Positions 32,430-41,895 of a stretch of 64,000 nucleotides of DNA are shown in pieces. The notes under the pieces are model-generated. The model was not told where the DNA came from, made no database searches, and worked only from the letters and a program-made list of their open reading frames with translations. The first letter of the stretch is position 1. Each line of letters opens with the position of its first letter. Made by a program: the position numbers and the translations under genes. This stretch comes from Coriobacteriaceae bacterium AF45-21. Lineage in GTDB: Bacteria; Actinomycetota; Coriobacteriia; Coriobacteriales; Coriobacteriaceae. The stretch lies in the NCBI GenBank assembly GCA_027682925.1, contig JAQCYU010000007.1, positions 10,444 to 74,443 of the forward strand. Reading direction: 5' to 3'.

Positions 32430-33659
32430 CTATACGCGTGTCGCATCCTTGGGGCTCATGGTCATGCTCTGGAAGCGGTTTTCCATGTAGTCGTTATCGA
32501 AATACTTGCCGTAGAACTGCGCGACGGGAATATCCGGCTCCGTGCCGTTGACGCGCTGGTACCAGTAGTCGAGCGACTGCAGCGTCATGACGCCGTCGAC
32601 CAGCATAATGACGGTAAAGATGACGGTAGCCGAGTAGCGACTCTTCCACGGAATCATGTTGATGAGCTTGAGCAGCCTCGGCAGCAGCAGCTTGATCCAG
32701 ATAAGGCCACCCAGGCCCCACAGGCAGGCAAAGCCCGTGCAGGTGCGTCCGCCCGTAAGGACGGCGAGTGGGTCGGGCATGCCGAACAGCTTCATGTGCG
32801 AGTAGCTCCACGAGACCACGCCAAATGAGGTCTGCATAAACCAGCCCACGAACACCTCGAAGCTCGCGCCGAGCACAGCGCTTACCAGGAAAATGATGAT
32901 GGGATTCTTTTTATAGAAGCGGTTGAGCACCATGGTCATGAGTACGGCACCAAAGCCATAGATGGGGCTGAAGGGACCAAACAGCATGCCGGCGCGGTCC
33001 TGGTAGACGCCTGGGTCGTCGACCGTCATGTGCCAGATGTCCTCGGCGATCAGGCCGAGCACGCAGCAGACGAGGAATACCCAGAACAGGTTGAAGTAGT
33101 TGAGCTTGATGTAGCCCTCGCCGGTTTCATCGCGGCCGAGCATGCCCTCGGCGGCGGCGTCGCGGTCGAGCATCTCCTGCAGGCGGCGCTGCAGTTCGCG
33201 CTCCTGGCGAAGCGTAGGATCGACGGTGGCTGAAAGCGCGATGAGGATACCGAGCTGAATAGCGGGACGAAGCAAGAAGAGCCCGATACCTTGGAGCATC
33301 ACGTCGACCAAAAGCTCGACGACGGTGAATGCAATAAGGATGTAGGACAGGCGGGCGGCGTTGCGGCGCTGGTTTTTGATAAGGTCCAGGCCAAAGATAA
33401 TCAGGATGACGGCACTTGCCGCAGAGAGCATGATGCCGGCGACGATGAGTCCAACCGCGACGAGCGTGTTGCCGCCGAGCTTGGCAGCGGCGTTGCCGTT
33501 AATGAGCGCGGTGATGACCTGCCACATAAAGGCGGCGACCGACGGGAGTGTGCCCACGCCGGACAGGATGCACAGGACGGCGTACACCTTAATGATGAGG
33601 GGAATCTTCTTGACCTCCGTGGCGCTGGGGACGCTGGGGTCGAGTCCGTTTCGATCCAT
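32430..33659 (-). CDS. PF06541-type multi-pass membrane protein
   Basis: 409 residues with about ten hydrophobic segments. The C-terminal half contains GMLFGPFSPIYGFGAVLM, GASFEVFVGWFMQ and CLWGLGGLIWIKLLLP, typical of the family annotated as putative ABC-transporter type IV (PF06541). The N-terminal half has four membrane segments and a charged linker (RQERELQRRLQEMLDRDAAA). No ATPase gene lies alongside it, so the transporter label is only a family name. It faces away from purF, sharing a 285-base gap. Confidence 0.78.
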   Translation of the reverse strand: MDRNGLDPSVPSATEVKKIPLIIKVYAVLCILSGVGTLPSVAAFMWQVITALINGNAAAKLGGNTLVAVGLIVAGIMLSAASAVILIIFGLDLIKNQRRNAARLSYILIAFTVVELLVDVMLQGIGLFLLRPAIQLGILIALSATVDPTLRQERELQRRLQEMLDRDAAAEGMLGRDETGEGYIKLNYFNLFWVFLVCCVLGLIAEDIWHMTVDDPGVYQDRAGMLFGPFSPIYGFGAVLMTMVLNRFYKKNPIIIFLVSAVLGASFEVFVGWFMQTSFGVVSWSYSHMKLFGMPDPLAVLTGGRTCTGFACLWGLGGLIWIKLLLPRLLKLINMIPWKSRYSATVIFTVIMLVDGVMTLQSLDYWYQRVNGTEPDIPVAQFYGKYFDNDYMENRFQSMTMSPKDATRV

Positions 33660-33897
33660 ACAGAACCTTTCTCGCTTTGTCCTAGATTACAAGGATACGC
33701 CGCCGACCTGCCAAAAGACAGGACGAACGTCCCAATTGCAACTTTGTAATCCCCAACGGTGAGCGCGGCGGCCATCTGGGGGCGCGGGCGCTTGCACTGG
33801 ACAGACCGATAAAATGTTTGGCCGCAAAACGGATTATTAGCTCGGTGGGCTTTTAAAAAGCGCTGCTCATGCGCTGGGGAGCGCGTCGCGCCGTGCG

Positions 33898-33903
33898 TAT
33901 AAT
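33898..33903 (+). promoter_or_regulatory. Candidate -10 box of purF
   Basis: TATAAT lies 42 bases before the purF ATG. No good -35 box is at the normal distance. The rest of the 33660-33944 gap shows no gene. Confidence 0.35.
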
Positions 33904-33944
33904 AAGGCGGGTAACGCCAAAATACGAGGCTCTGAGGGGATGCC

Positions 33945-35615
33945 ATGTCTCAAGAAACCATCCGCGCGGCCGAGCGTGCCGCGGGACAGGTGAACGCCAT
34001 GTCGACGTATGATCCGGACTCCGACCAGCTGCATGAGGAATGCGGCGTTTTTGGTGTCTGGGCGCCCGATCGCGACGTGGCTCGACTGACGTACTTTGGC
34101 CTGCGTGCGCTGCAGCACCGTGGCCAAGAATCGGCGGGAATCGCTGTTGGTGACGGCGGTACGGTTATGGTCCGCAAGGATCTGGGCCTGCTCGACCGCG
34201 TGTTCTCCAATGCCGACTTGTCGACGCTCTCCGGTCAGCTGGCCGTGGGTCATGTGCGCTACGGCACCGCCGGCGCCAAGAGCTGGGAAGCCTCTCAGCC
34301 GCACCTCTCTACCATCAATAGCGTCATTATCGCGCTCGCGCACAACGGTACCCTCGTCAACACCGACGAGCTGCGCCGCCAGCTGATCGAGCTGGGCGTG
34401 CCGTTCCTCTCCAACTCGGATTCCGAGGTCGCGACCAAACTCATCGGCTACTTTACTCAGCGTACAGGCCATCTGCGCGAGGGCATTCGCAAGACCATGG
34501 AGCTCGTGCGCGGCGGCTACGCCATGACGCTCATCAACGAGCAGGCGCTCTACGCATTCCGCGATCCGCACGGCATTCGCCCGCTCGTGCTGGGCAAGCT
34601 GGTGGACGAGGGCCTGGACCAGGCCGATGCCGCATCCGTTTCGCAGCTGCCGTCGCAGGACGGCGCCGCGACGGTCGACTCCGCCGTCCGTGTCACGCGC
34701 GCCGGTGGCTGGGTCGTTGCTTCCGAGACCTGCGCACTCGACATCGTGGGTGCCGAGTACGTCCGTGACGTCCGTCCCGGTGAGATTTTGCGCATCAGCG
34801 CCGAGGGCCTGGTATCCGAGCAGGGCGTACCTGCAGCCGAAGAACCGGCCAACTGCATCTTTGAGCAGGTCTACTTTGCCCGCCCCGACTCCATCATGAA
34901 CGGCAAGAGCGTCTATGCCTGCCGCTACGACATGGGCCGTCAGCTGGCGCACGAGGAGCCCGTCGAGGCCGATCTGGTCATCGGCGTGCCCGACTCCGGT
35001 CTGCCGCCTGCGGAGGGATATTCGCACGAGAGCGGCATTCCCTTTGGCGAGGGCCTTATCAAGAACCGCTACGTGGGCCGTACGTTCATCGAGCCTACGC
35101 AGGAGCTGCGTGCCATGGGCGTGCGTATGAAGCTCAACCCGCTGCGCGACAACATCGAGGGCAAGCGCCTGGTCGTCATCGACGACTCCATCGTGCGCGG
35201 CACCACCATGGTGCAGCTCGTCAGGATGCTGCGCAACGCCGGCGCCAAGGAGATTCATATCCGCATCAACTCGCCCGAGGTCATCTGGCCGTGCTTCTAC
35301 GGCATCGATACCGACGTGCAGTCGCAGCTTATCAGCGCCAACAAGACGGTCGACGAGATTTGCGAGTATATCGGCGCCGATTCGCTGGCCTTCCTTTCGG
35401 TCGAGGGCCTGCTTAAGGTCATGCCCAAGGGCGGTTACTGCGATGCGTGCTTTACCGGACGCTACCCCGTGGCGATTCCCGAGAGCTTTGGCCGCGACAA
35501 GTTCATGGAGGGCTTTAAGCCCCGCAACCTGGACAAGCCGCTTCACTTTGACGACGACGCCGTGGTCGAGAAATACGACGACCGCAGCTGGGAAGAGGAG
35601 CACGGCGAGGCCTAA
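33945..35615 (+). CDS. purF: Amidophosphoribosyltransferase
   Basis: 556 residues. It makes phosphoribosylamine from PRPP and glutamine, the first step of purine synthesis. The glutaminase nucleophile is Cys33 in EECGVFGVWAPD, so a 32-residue propeptide must be removed. GLRALQHRGQESAGI and GHVRYGTAG are glutaminase landmarks. The PRPP loop is VVIDDSIVRGTTM. The C-terminus has MPKGGYCDACFTGRYP. The ATG at 33945 has GAGGGG upstream; ATG 33999 would leave a shorter propeptide. It heads a purF-purM-purN group. Confidence 0.95.
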   Translation: MSQETIRAAERAAGQVNAMSTYDPDSDQLHEECGVFGVWAPDRDVARLTYFGLRALQHRGQESAGIAVGDGGTVMVRKDLGLLDRVFSNADLSTLSGQLAVGHVRYGTAGAKSWEASQPHLSTINSVIIALAHNGTLVNTDELRRQLIELGVPFLSNSDSEVATKLIGYFTQRTGHLREGIRKTMELVRGGYAMTLINEQALYAFRDPHGIRPLVLGKLVDEGLDQADAASVSQLPSQDGAATVDSAVRVTRAGGWVVASETCALDIVGAEYVRDVRPGEILRISAEGLVSEQGVPAAEEPANCIFEQVYFARPDSIMNGKSVYACRYDMGRQLAHEEPVEADLVIGVPDSGLPPAEGYSHESGIPFGEGLIKNRYVGRTFIEPTQELRAMGVRMKLNPLRDNIEGKRLVVIDDSIVRGTTMVQLVRMLRNAGAKEIHIRINSPEVIWPCFYGIDTDVQSQLISANKTVDEICEYIGADSLAFLSVEGLLKVMPKGGYCDACFTGRYPVAIPESFGRDKFMEGFKPRNLDKPLHFDDDAVVEKYDDRSWEEEHGEA

Positions 35616-35654
35616 AACCTGCCATGTAGGGACAGGTTTATTTTGGTAGGTTTT
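35614..35654 (+). repeat. GGGACAG hairpin repeat
   Basis: AAAACCTGCC and GGTAGGTTTT are inverted arms around ATGTAGGGACAGGTTTATTTT-type core. The left arm overlaps the purF stop codon. Related copies lie at 59619-59657 and 59782-59822, with other arm types elsewhere in the window. Confidence 0.6.
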
Positions 35655-35769
35655 ACCTGCTGTTTTGTTGATATGACGGCGCGTGCTGTTATGGCGCGCC
35701 GAAATGAATGCAACTATGAGCACCGTTTGGCACCCGCGCGTTGGACGGTAATGGGAGAGGAAGGCTCAG

Positions 35770-36873
35770 ATGAGCGACAGCAAGCATGTGACGTACGAGG
35801 ACGCCGGCGTCGATACCGCCGAGGGCGGCCGCGCCGTCGACGCTATTAAGCAGATGGTCAAGGACACCAACCGCCCCGAGGTTATCGGCGGCATCGGTGG
35901 CTTTGGTGGCCTGTTCTCGGCCGCCGCGCTTAAGGATATGGAAGACCCGATCCTGATTAGCGGTACTGACGGCGTCGGCACCAAGCTCGTGCTCGCCCAG
36001 ATCATGGACCGTCACGAGACGGTGGGCCAGGACCTGGTCGCCATGTGCGTCAACGACATTTTGGCTTCGGGCGCCGAGCCGCTGTTCTTCCTGGACTACG
36101 TTGCCATCGGTCACATTGAGGCCGAGCACATGGCAAAGATCATCAAGGGCGTGGCCGATGGCTGCAAGCTCGCGGGCTGCGCGCTCGTGGGCGGCGAGAT
36201 GGCCGAGCACCCGGGCGTTATGGCCCCCGCCGATTACGACCTCGCCGGCTTTACCGTGGGCGTCGTCGACCGTCCCAAGATGCTCGACCCCGCGAACGTT
36301 CGCCCCGGCGACGTGATTCTGGGCCTGCCTTCCACCGGCGTGCACTCCAACGGCTACTCACTCGTGCGTAAGGTCATCGGTGTCGACGGCATCAAGCCGG
36401 GCACGCCCGAGGCCGCCGCTAAGGCCGAGGAGTTGAGCCGTCCGCTCGAGGAGCTCGGCGGTGCTTCGCTGGCCGACGCTCTGCTGGCTCCCACGCGCAT
36501 CTACGTCAAGCCGGTTCTTGAGCTGCTCCGCGGCGGCGCTCCGGTGCACGCCATCGCCCACATCACTGGCGGCGGTATTACCGAGAACCTCAACCGCGCG
36601 CTCGCCGACGACGTCGACGCTGTGGTCACCCGCAACGGCGCCGAGATGGGTTGGGACGTTCCGCCCGTCATCACCTACGTGTCGCGCCAGGCCGAGCTCG
36701 CGCCCAACGAGGCATGCAAGACCTTTAACATGGGCGTCGGCCTGTGCCTGATCGTCGCCTCCGAGGACGAGGCCGCCGTGACCGAGGCTCTAGTCGCGCT
36801 GGGCGAGAAGCCGTTCCGCGTGGGCGAGTGCGTCGAGGGCTCCGGTAAGGTCGTGTACTCCGATGAGCGCTAA
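35770..36873 (+). CDS. purM: Phosphoribosylformylglycinamidine cyclo-ligase
   Basis: 367 residues. AIR synthetase closes the imidazole ring using ATP. VTYEDAGVDTAEGG, LISGTDGVGTKL, FFLDYVAIGH and GGEMAEHPGVM are conserved. ALVGGEM and TGGGITENLNRAL follow. Ribosome site GAGAGGAAGG precedes the ATG. The C-terminal end overlaps the purN start by 11 bases, so the two are coupled. Confidence 0.95.
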   Translation: MSDSKHVTYEDAGVDTAEGGRAVDAIKQMVKDTNRPEVIGGIGGFGGLFSAAALKDMEDPILISGTDGVGTKLVLAQIMDRHETVGQDLVAMCVNDILASGAEPLFFLDYVAIGHIEAEHMAKIIKGVADGCKLAGCALVGGEMAEHPGVMAPADYDLAGFTVGVVDRPKMLDPANVRPGDVILGLPSTGVHSNGYSLVRKVIGVDGIKPGTPEAAAKAEELSRPLEELGGASLADALLAPTRIYVKPVLELLRGGAPVHAIAHITGGGITENLNRALADDVDAVVTRNGAEMGWDVPPVITYVSRQAELAPNEACKTFNMGVGLCLIVASEDEAAVTEALVALGEKPFRVGECVEGSGKVVYSDER

Positions 36874-37564
36874 CGAGCAGATGGCTGCTGCCGAGGGCCT
36901 GGGCTTTGTGCCCTACGCCCGTCCGACCGGCACCGATACGGCCGAGCCGCTCAAGATCGGTGTGCTCATCAGCGGTTCGGGTACCAACCTGCAGGCGCTG
37001 ATCGATTTGGTCGCCGCCGGCAAGCTCAACGCTTCGATTGAGCTTGTGGTGTCGAGCCGGCCTTCGGCTAAGGGTTTGCAGCGCGCTGAGCGCGCGGGCA
37101 TCCAGACGCTCACGCTGTCCAAGGATGTCTATGCCGACCCTATTGCCGCCGACGAGATCATCGCGCATGAGCTGCTCGAACGCGGTTGCGAGTATGTGGT
37201 CATGGCCGGCTACATGCGCATGGTGCACACGCCGCTGCTGGCGGCGTTTCCCAACCGCGTGGTCAACTTGCATCCGGCGCTGCTGCCGAGTTTTACCGGT
37301 GCGCATGCGATTGATGACGCCTTTGCGCGCGGCGTCAAGGTAACTGGCGTGACCGTGCATTTTGCCAACGAGATCTACGACAACGGTCCCATCATCGCCC
37401 AGCGTGCGCTGGCTGTTGAGGAGGGCTGGGATGTCGACACGCTCGAGGAGCACATCCACGCGATTGAGCACGTGCTGTATCCTGAGGTCGTGCAGATGCT
37501 CGCCGACGGCCGCGTCCACGTGCTGGAGAGCGGCAAGGTCGCAATTGATGCGCCCCGCGGCTAG
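36863..37564 (+). CDS. purN: Phosphoribosylglycinamide formyltransferase
   Basis: 233 residues, slightly longer than the usual 190-215 because of a 30-residue N-terminal extension. It transfers formyl from 10-formyl-THF to GAR. KIGVLISGSGTNLQALID, VMAGYMRMVHTPLL, and NLHPALLPSFTGAHAIDDAF with the catalytic Asn-His pair are clear. The start ATG lies within the last codons of purM. A terminator follows. Confidence 0.93.
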   Translation: MSANEQMAAAEGLGFVPYARPTGTDTAEPLKIGVLISGSGTNLQALIDLVAAGKLNASIELVVSSRPSAKGLQRAERAGIQTLTLSKDVYADPIAADEIIAHELLERGCEYVVMAGYMRMVHTPLLAAFPNRVVNLHPALLPSFTGAHAIDDAFARGVKVTGVTVHFANEIYDNGPIIAQRALAVEEGWDVDTLEEHIHAIEHVLYPEVVQMLADGRVHVLESGKVAIDAPRG

Positions 37565-37596
37565 CGGCGCACAGTACAATTTAGTTGAGTGGTCAG

Positions 37597-37639
37597 GGTG
37601 GTCATTGGCGCCAAGGCGCGCGTGGCCACCTTTTGTTTT
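37597..37639 (+). terminator. Terminator of purF-purM-purN
   Basis: GGTGGTCA pairs with TGGCCACC, with GGCGCC in the loop region, followed by TTTTGTTTT. Confidence 0.75.
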
Positions 37640-37642
37640 GGG

Positions 37643-37671
37643 TGGTCATCGGGGACGTTCCTGAATGACTA
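37643..37671 (+). repeat. Short GGGGACGTTCC hairpin repeat
   Basis: TGGTCAT and ATGACTA form arms around CGGGGACGTTCCTGA. It is a short relative of the GGGACAG hairpin family, lying directly before the ribosome site of the next gene. Confidence 0.4.
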
Positions 37672-37689
37672 GGTGAGAGAGGTGAGCGC

Positions 37690-38154
37690 ATGGCGGATAA
37701 CGAAGCACTGTTTACGCCTGAGCTGGTGTTTTTTGATTGGGAGTGCGCGACGCCCGCCGAGGTGTTTGCGCGACTCGAAGGCGAACTTGCCCCACGCGGC
37801 TACATCTGCACCGGTTGGCTCGACGCCGTCCGCACGCGCGAGGATGCCTATCCCACGGGCCTTGCCATGCCGGCGGCCAACATCGCCATCCCACACACCG
37901 ACCCGGGGTTTGTGGCCAAGCCCTATATCGCGGTGGTAAAGCCCGCCGCGCCCGTGACGTTCAATGCTATGGCCGGCATGGGTGCCCCCGTGCCGGCGCA
38001 GATCGTCATCAATTTGGGTATTGCCGAGCCGGGCGGCCAGGTCGAGGCCCTGCAAGCGCTCATAAATATCTTTATGGACGCGGACGTCGCAGCCGATGTG
38101 CTCGGCCAGACCACGCCCCAAGGCATGGTCGACGCCATCCGCCGCCACTTTTAA
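37690..38154 (+). CDS. PTS IIA component, fructose/galactitol type
   Basis: 154 residues of the PTS_EIIA type 2 fold. His69 in ANIAIPHTDP is the likely phosphorylation site. PVTFNAMAGMGAPVPAQIVI and ALINIFMDADVAADVL fit GatA-like or nitrogen-PTS-like proteins. No IIB or IIC gene is adjacent, so it may serve a transporter encoded elsewhere or act as a regulator. Ribosome site GAGAGGTGAG precedes the ATG. Confidence 0.85.
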   Translation: MADNEALFTPELVFFDWECATPAEVFARLEGELAPRGYICTGWLDAVRTREDAYPTGLAMPAANIAIPHTDPGFVAKPYIAVVKPAAPVTFNAMAGMGAPVPAQIVINLGIAEPGGQVEALQALINIFMDADVAADVLGQTTPQGMVDAIRRHF

Positions 38155-38156
38155 AG

Positions 38157-38213
38157 CCGGCACTTGGGGACTGTCCCTAACTGCCGGCAGAAAAGGAACG
38201 TCCCCAAGTGGCC
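38157..38213. repeat. GGGGAC hairpin repeat
   Basis: CACTTGGGGAC (38161-38171) and GTCCCCAAGTG (38200-38210) are exact arms. Inside are TGTCCC and the palindrome CTGCCGGCAG. It lies between the IIA gene and the foldase gene. Confidence 0.65.
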
Positions 38214-38289
38214 AGGGTTGCCCCTTTGTCGCGGGGGCTGCGTTGTGACACAATGGCGTTTGTTCGATTCGTGATGCGAAAGGCCAACT

Positions 38290-39509
38290 ATGGCAAACAA
38301 GAAAAAGAACTCCGAGGCCGCACCGACGCCCGAGCAGCAGGCCCGCGCCGCGTCGAGCTCTCGTAAGAAGCAGCGCAAGACGTACGTGTCTAAGACCGTC
38401 AAGATCGTTCTGGTGGTCATCGGCGTGCTGGCGATGCTGCTTTCCGTCTCGGCCATGGCATGCTCCGGTCTCATGTCGCAGGCAGAGGATACCTCGGGCT
38501 ACAAGCTTACCGGCGGTGTGGCTGCCACTATCAACGGCACCAACCTCACCGAGGACACCGTGACAAAGCAGATCATGAGCATGCGCACGTCTTACGGCTA
38601 CACCAAGGACAAGGACTGGGCGCAGTATCTGGTCGACAACGACCTCACGCCCAAGAAGTACCGCAAGCAACTCATCGACTCCTACACGCAGCAGATTCTG
38701 CTTCAACAGGCACAGAAGGAGAACGGCGTGACGGTGTCAGACGAGGAGGTCGAGAAGGCTTGGAAGGACGCGTGCAAGAGCGCGGGCGGTGCCAAGGCCT
38801 TTAAGAAGACCCTCAAGACCTACGGCTACACCGAAGACACCTATAAGAGCTCGCTCAAGGAGAGCCTGGCGCAGCAAAAGCTCAAAGATGCCGTGGCGCC
38901 CACCAGCAAGCCAAGGACAGCGAGATCGTCGATTACATCAACGAGAACCTGTCGAAGTACAACGATGCCCGCCGCTCGTCGAACATCCTGATCAAGGTTG
39001 ATTCCGATGCGTCCGATGAGGACAAGGCTGCCGCCAAGGCTAAGGCGCAGGAGTGCCTGAACAAGATCAACTCCGGCGAGCTGAGCTTTGAAGACGCCGT
39101 GAAGCAGTATTCCGACGACACCGGCTCCAAGGAGAAGAAGGGTGACGTGGGCTGGGACAAGCTCACCACCTTTGTCGACAGCTACCAGACGGCGCTCGAG
39201 GGGCTCAACAAGGGCGACGTGAGCGAAGTCATCGAGTCGACCTATGGCTACCACATCATCAAGTGCACCGACTACTTCCATGTCGATAATCAGATTGATG
39301 ACATCAACCAGGTGCCCAAGGCCATCAAAAAGTACGTCTCCAACGTGGTGAAGACGCAGGCGGCCAGCACTGCGTATAGCGAGTGGCTAGAGCAGTACAA
39401 GAAGGATGCCGACATCACCGTCAATCCCATGCCCAAGGACGTGCCGTACAACGTCAGCCTGAAGGGCGTCACCAAGAGTTCGACCGACGATTCGTCGACG
39501 ACTGAGTAA
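38290..39509 (+). CDS. PrsA/SurA-like peptidyl-prolyl isomerase (apparent frameshift)
   Basis: About 406 residues. A lysine-rich cytoplasmic start, a membrane helix (VKIVLVVIGVLAMLLSV), then an N-terminal SurA-like helical part (INGTNLTEDTVTKQIM) and a parvulin domain (SSNILIKVDSDA, FEDAVKQYSDDTGSKEKKGD, VIESTYGYHIIKCTD). Such proteins fold exported proteins outside the membrane, which fits the many secreted proteins nearby. A Cys follows the helix (SAMACSG), but the lipobox is poor. One C is missing near 38912: AAGCC should be AAGCCC, restoring TSKPKDSEIVDYINEN. Confidence 0.87.
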
Positions 39510-39563
39510 TCATGGGGCGGTACTCGCGCGAGTGCCGCCCACGCTATTAGAGAGGATTTGCAG

Positions 39564-40007
39564 ATGACCAACGAAGAGCTGCAGAAGGAAATGATCGCGG
39601 CCATGAAGGCCAAGGACAAGGTTCGCCTGTCCATCATTCGCCAGGTTAAGGCTGAGGTGAAGAATATCGAGGTCAATGAGCGCCGCGATGTGACCGAGGA
39701 AGACGTCAACAGCATGATCAAGCGTCTGATCAAGCAGACGAGCGAGACGCTAGAGATGTCCATCAAGGCCGGCACCGACCAAGAGCGTACCGACAATCTG
39801 ACCGAGCAGGTCAAGATTCTGGAGAGCCTGCTGCCCGCGCAGGTTTCGGGCGAGGAGCTCGAGGCTCTGATCGAGCAGGTTATCGCCGAGCTGGGCGCCA
39901 CGTCCAAGAAGCAGATGGGCCAGGTCATGGGTGCACTCGGCAAGGCCACCGGCGGCAACTTCGATAAGCCGGCCGCGGCAAAGATCGTCGGCGCAAAATT
40001 GGCGTAA
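39564..40007 (+). CDS. GatB/YqeY domain protein
   Basis: 147 residues. LSIIRQVKAEVKNIEVNERR and LLPAQVSGEELEALIEQVI, then SKKQMGQVMGAL and GGNFDKPAAAKIVGAKL are the YqeY family, related to the tail of the GatB amidotransferase subunit. The free-standing form has no well-defined role; a link to tRNA-dependent amidation has been proposed. The ATG at 39564 has GAGAGGA upstream. Confidence 0.9.
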   Translation: MTNEELQKEMIAAMKAKDKVRLSIIRQVKAEVKNIEVNERRDVTEEDVNSMIKRLIKQTSETLEMSIKAGTDQERTDNLTEQVKILESLLPAQVSGEELEALIEQVIAELGATSKKQMGQVMGALGKATGGNFDKPAAAKIVGAKLA

Positions 40008-40035
40008 GTGCCGGCCGACACATAGCCGATGCTGA

Positions 40036-40068
40036 GGGGCGTGACCATCGCGGTCGCGCCCCTTTTTT
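40036..40068 (+). terminator. Terminator of the YqeY gene
   Basis: GGGGCGTGACC pairs with GGTCGCGCCCC (one mismatch), followed by TTTTTT. Confidence 0.85.
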
Positions 40069-40079
40069 GTTGGGCTGGG

Positions 40080-40150
40080 CACTCATTGGGGACGGGCTTA
40101 AATGAGTGCCCAATGAGCAGGTACTCATTTAAGTCTGTCCCCAATGAGTG
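40080..40150. repeat. Nested GGGGAC hairpin repeat
   Basis: CACTCATTGGGGAC (40080-40093) pairs exactly with GTCCCCAATGAGTG (40137-40150). Inside, CTTAAATGAGT pairs with ACTCATTTAAG. It lies right after the YqeY terminator. Confidence 0.7.
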
Positions 40151-40254
40151 GGTGGAAGGTTGCGGGTTCTTTACGGGAATGTAGTGTGGGCTGCGGAAAC
40201 GTGGTTCTTTCCGTACAATAGTTCAACTCGTGTAAACGCAGGGAAGGGACATTC

Positions 40255-40986
40255 ATGGCAGACATGATCGAGATTAAGCATCTCAACAAGTACTTTGGCG
40301 ACCTGCATGTGCTCAAAGATATCAACCTCACCGTCAAGCGCGGCGAGAAGCTCGTAATGATCGGGCCTTCCGGCTCGGGTAAGTCGACGCTCATCCGTTG
40401 CGTCGATTATCTGGAGGAGCCCACGTCGGGCGAGGTCATCATCGACGGTACGCCGCTTACCAAAAAGAACCACCTGGAGATGGCTCGCAAGTATAGTTCC
40501 ATGGTGTTTCAGCAGTTCAACCTGTATCCCAACATGACGGTGCTCGGCAACCTGACGCTCGCGCCCATCAAGCTGCAAAAGAAGAGCAAGGAGGAGGCGA
40601 CCGAGATCGCCATCGCCGCACTCAAGCGCGTCGGCATGGCGCATAAGGCCGGCGAGTATCCGCAGAATCTCTCGGGTGGTCAGCAGCAGCGCATCGCCAT
40701 CGCCCGCGCCCTGTGCACCAAGCAGCCCATCATCCTGTTTGACGAGCCGACTTCGGCGCTCGACCCCGAGATGGTCCAGGAGGTTCTGGACGTTATGATT
40801 GAGCTCGCGCAGGAGGACATCACCATGATCTGCGTGACGCACGAGATGGGCTTTGCGCGCCAGGTGGCCGACCGCGTCATCTTTATGGAGGACGGCCGCA
40901 TTCTGGAGGAGGGCACGCCCGAGCACTTCTTCGATAACCCCGAGAACCCGCGCTGCCGCGAGTTCCTGTCCAAGATTCTGCACTAG
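40255..40986 (+). CDS. Polar amino-acid ABC transporter ATPase
   Basis: 243 residues, GlnQ-like. Walker A is [15 protein letters not shown], the signature [15 protein letters not shown], Walker [15 protein letters not shown], and the switch His lies in CVTHEMGFA. It drives import with the two permeases and the binding protein that follow. GGGAAGGGAC precedes the ATG. The order ATPase, binding protein, permease, permease forms one operon. The substrate is probably glutamine, glutamate or another polar amino acid. Confidence 0.93.
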   Translation: MADMIEIKHLNKYFGDLHVLKDINLTVKRGEKLVMIGPSGSGKSTLIRCVDYLEEPTSGEVIIDGTPLTKKNHLEMARKYSSMVFQQFNLYPNMTVLGNLTLAPIKLQKKSKEEATEIAIAALKRVGMAHKAGEYPQNLSGGQQQRIAIARALCTKQPIILFDEPTSALDPEMVQEVLDVMIELAQEDITMICVTHEMGFARQVADRVIFMEDGRILEEGTPEHFFDNPENPRCREFLSKILH

Positions 40987-40994
40987 GCGCGGTG

Positions 40995-41870
40995 ATGGAC
41001 ATGACGGATATGACGAGGGCGGCCGTGTCGCGCCGTCACTTTTTGCAGCTGGCGGGCGCCGGCATGCTTGCGCTGACGGGGACCGCGCTTACCGGTTGCG
41101 GCAACTCCACCAGCGGCGAGGGCTCCGACAAGGGGTCCAAGCTTGCGGCCATTAAGTCGCGTGGACATCTGAATGCCGGCGTCAAGAAGGACGTTCCCGG
41201 CTATGGCTATTACGACACCGCCAAGGGCCGCTTTGAGGGCATGGAAGTCGATTTGTGCTACCAGATCGCCGCTGCCGTCTTTGGCGTGAGCTACAAGGAG
41301 GCCCGCGCCCAGGAGCTTGTCGAGTTTACCGACGTAACGCCCAAGACGCGCGGCCCGCTGATCGATAACGGCCAACTCGACGTGGTCGCGGCGACCTACA
41401 CCATCACCGACGAGCGCAAGAAGAGCTGGGATTTCTCGACGCCGTACCGCACCGACTACGTGGGACTCATGGTCAAGAAGCGTTCGGGCTTTACCTCGAT
41501 TGAGGACTTGGACGGCAAGGTCATCGGCGTGAGCCAGGGTGCCACCACGCAGAGCCTGATCGAGCAGATGATCAAGGACAACGGCTTTAGCTGCAAGCCC
41601 GAGTTTAGGGCCTTTAGCGGCTATCCCATCATCAAGAGTTCCCTCGACGCCGGCAATATCGACGTCTTTGCCATGGACCGCTCCACGCTGGCCGGTTACA
41701 TGAACGAGACCGTTGAGCTGCTGCAGCCCGAGGTCAAGTTTGGCGAGCAGGGCTACGGCGTGGCGACCAAGAAGGGCTGCGACCTTTCGGCCGTGGTCGA
41801 TCAGGTGATTTGCGATCGCCTGGCCGACGGCTGGCTCGACCAAGAGGTCAAGACCTGGGGTCTTGTGTAG
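40995..41870 (+). CDS. Amino-acid ABC transporter substrate-binding lipoprotein
   Basis: About 291 residues of the SBP_bac_3 family. The N-terminus has SRRHFLQLAG, a twin-arginine-like start, followed by a hydrophobic stretch and lipobox LTGC (Cys35), so it is probably a membrane-anchored lipoprotein. KSRGHLNAGVKKDVPGYGYY, GMEVDLCYQIAAAVFG, LDVVAATYTITDERKKSWDF and VIGVSQGATTQSLIEQM are typical of glutamate/glutamine binders. The start is unclear: GTG 40992 or ATG 40995, with a weak ribosome site. Confidence 0.9.
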   Translation: MDMTDMTRAAVSRRHFLQLAGAGMLALTGTALTGCGNSTSGEGSDKGSKLAAIKSRGHLNAGVKKDVPGYGYYDTAKGRFEGMEVDLCYQIAAAVFGVSYKEARAQELVEFTDVTPKTRGPLIDNGQLDVVAATYTITDERKKSWDFSTPYRTDYVGLMVKKRSGFTSIEDLDGKVIGVSQGATTQSLIEQMIKDNGFSCKPEFRAFSGYPIIKSSLDAGNIDVFAMDRSTLAGYMNETVELLQPEVKFGEQGYGVATKKGCDLSAVVDQVICDRLADGWLDQEVKTWGLV

Positions 41871-41895
41871 GCGCATCGTCCAAGGAAGGAATCAA

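Noticed and set aside
37690..38154. The isolated IIA gene as part of the purine operon
   Set aside because: A terminator with a T-run separates it from purN, and it has its own ribosome site.
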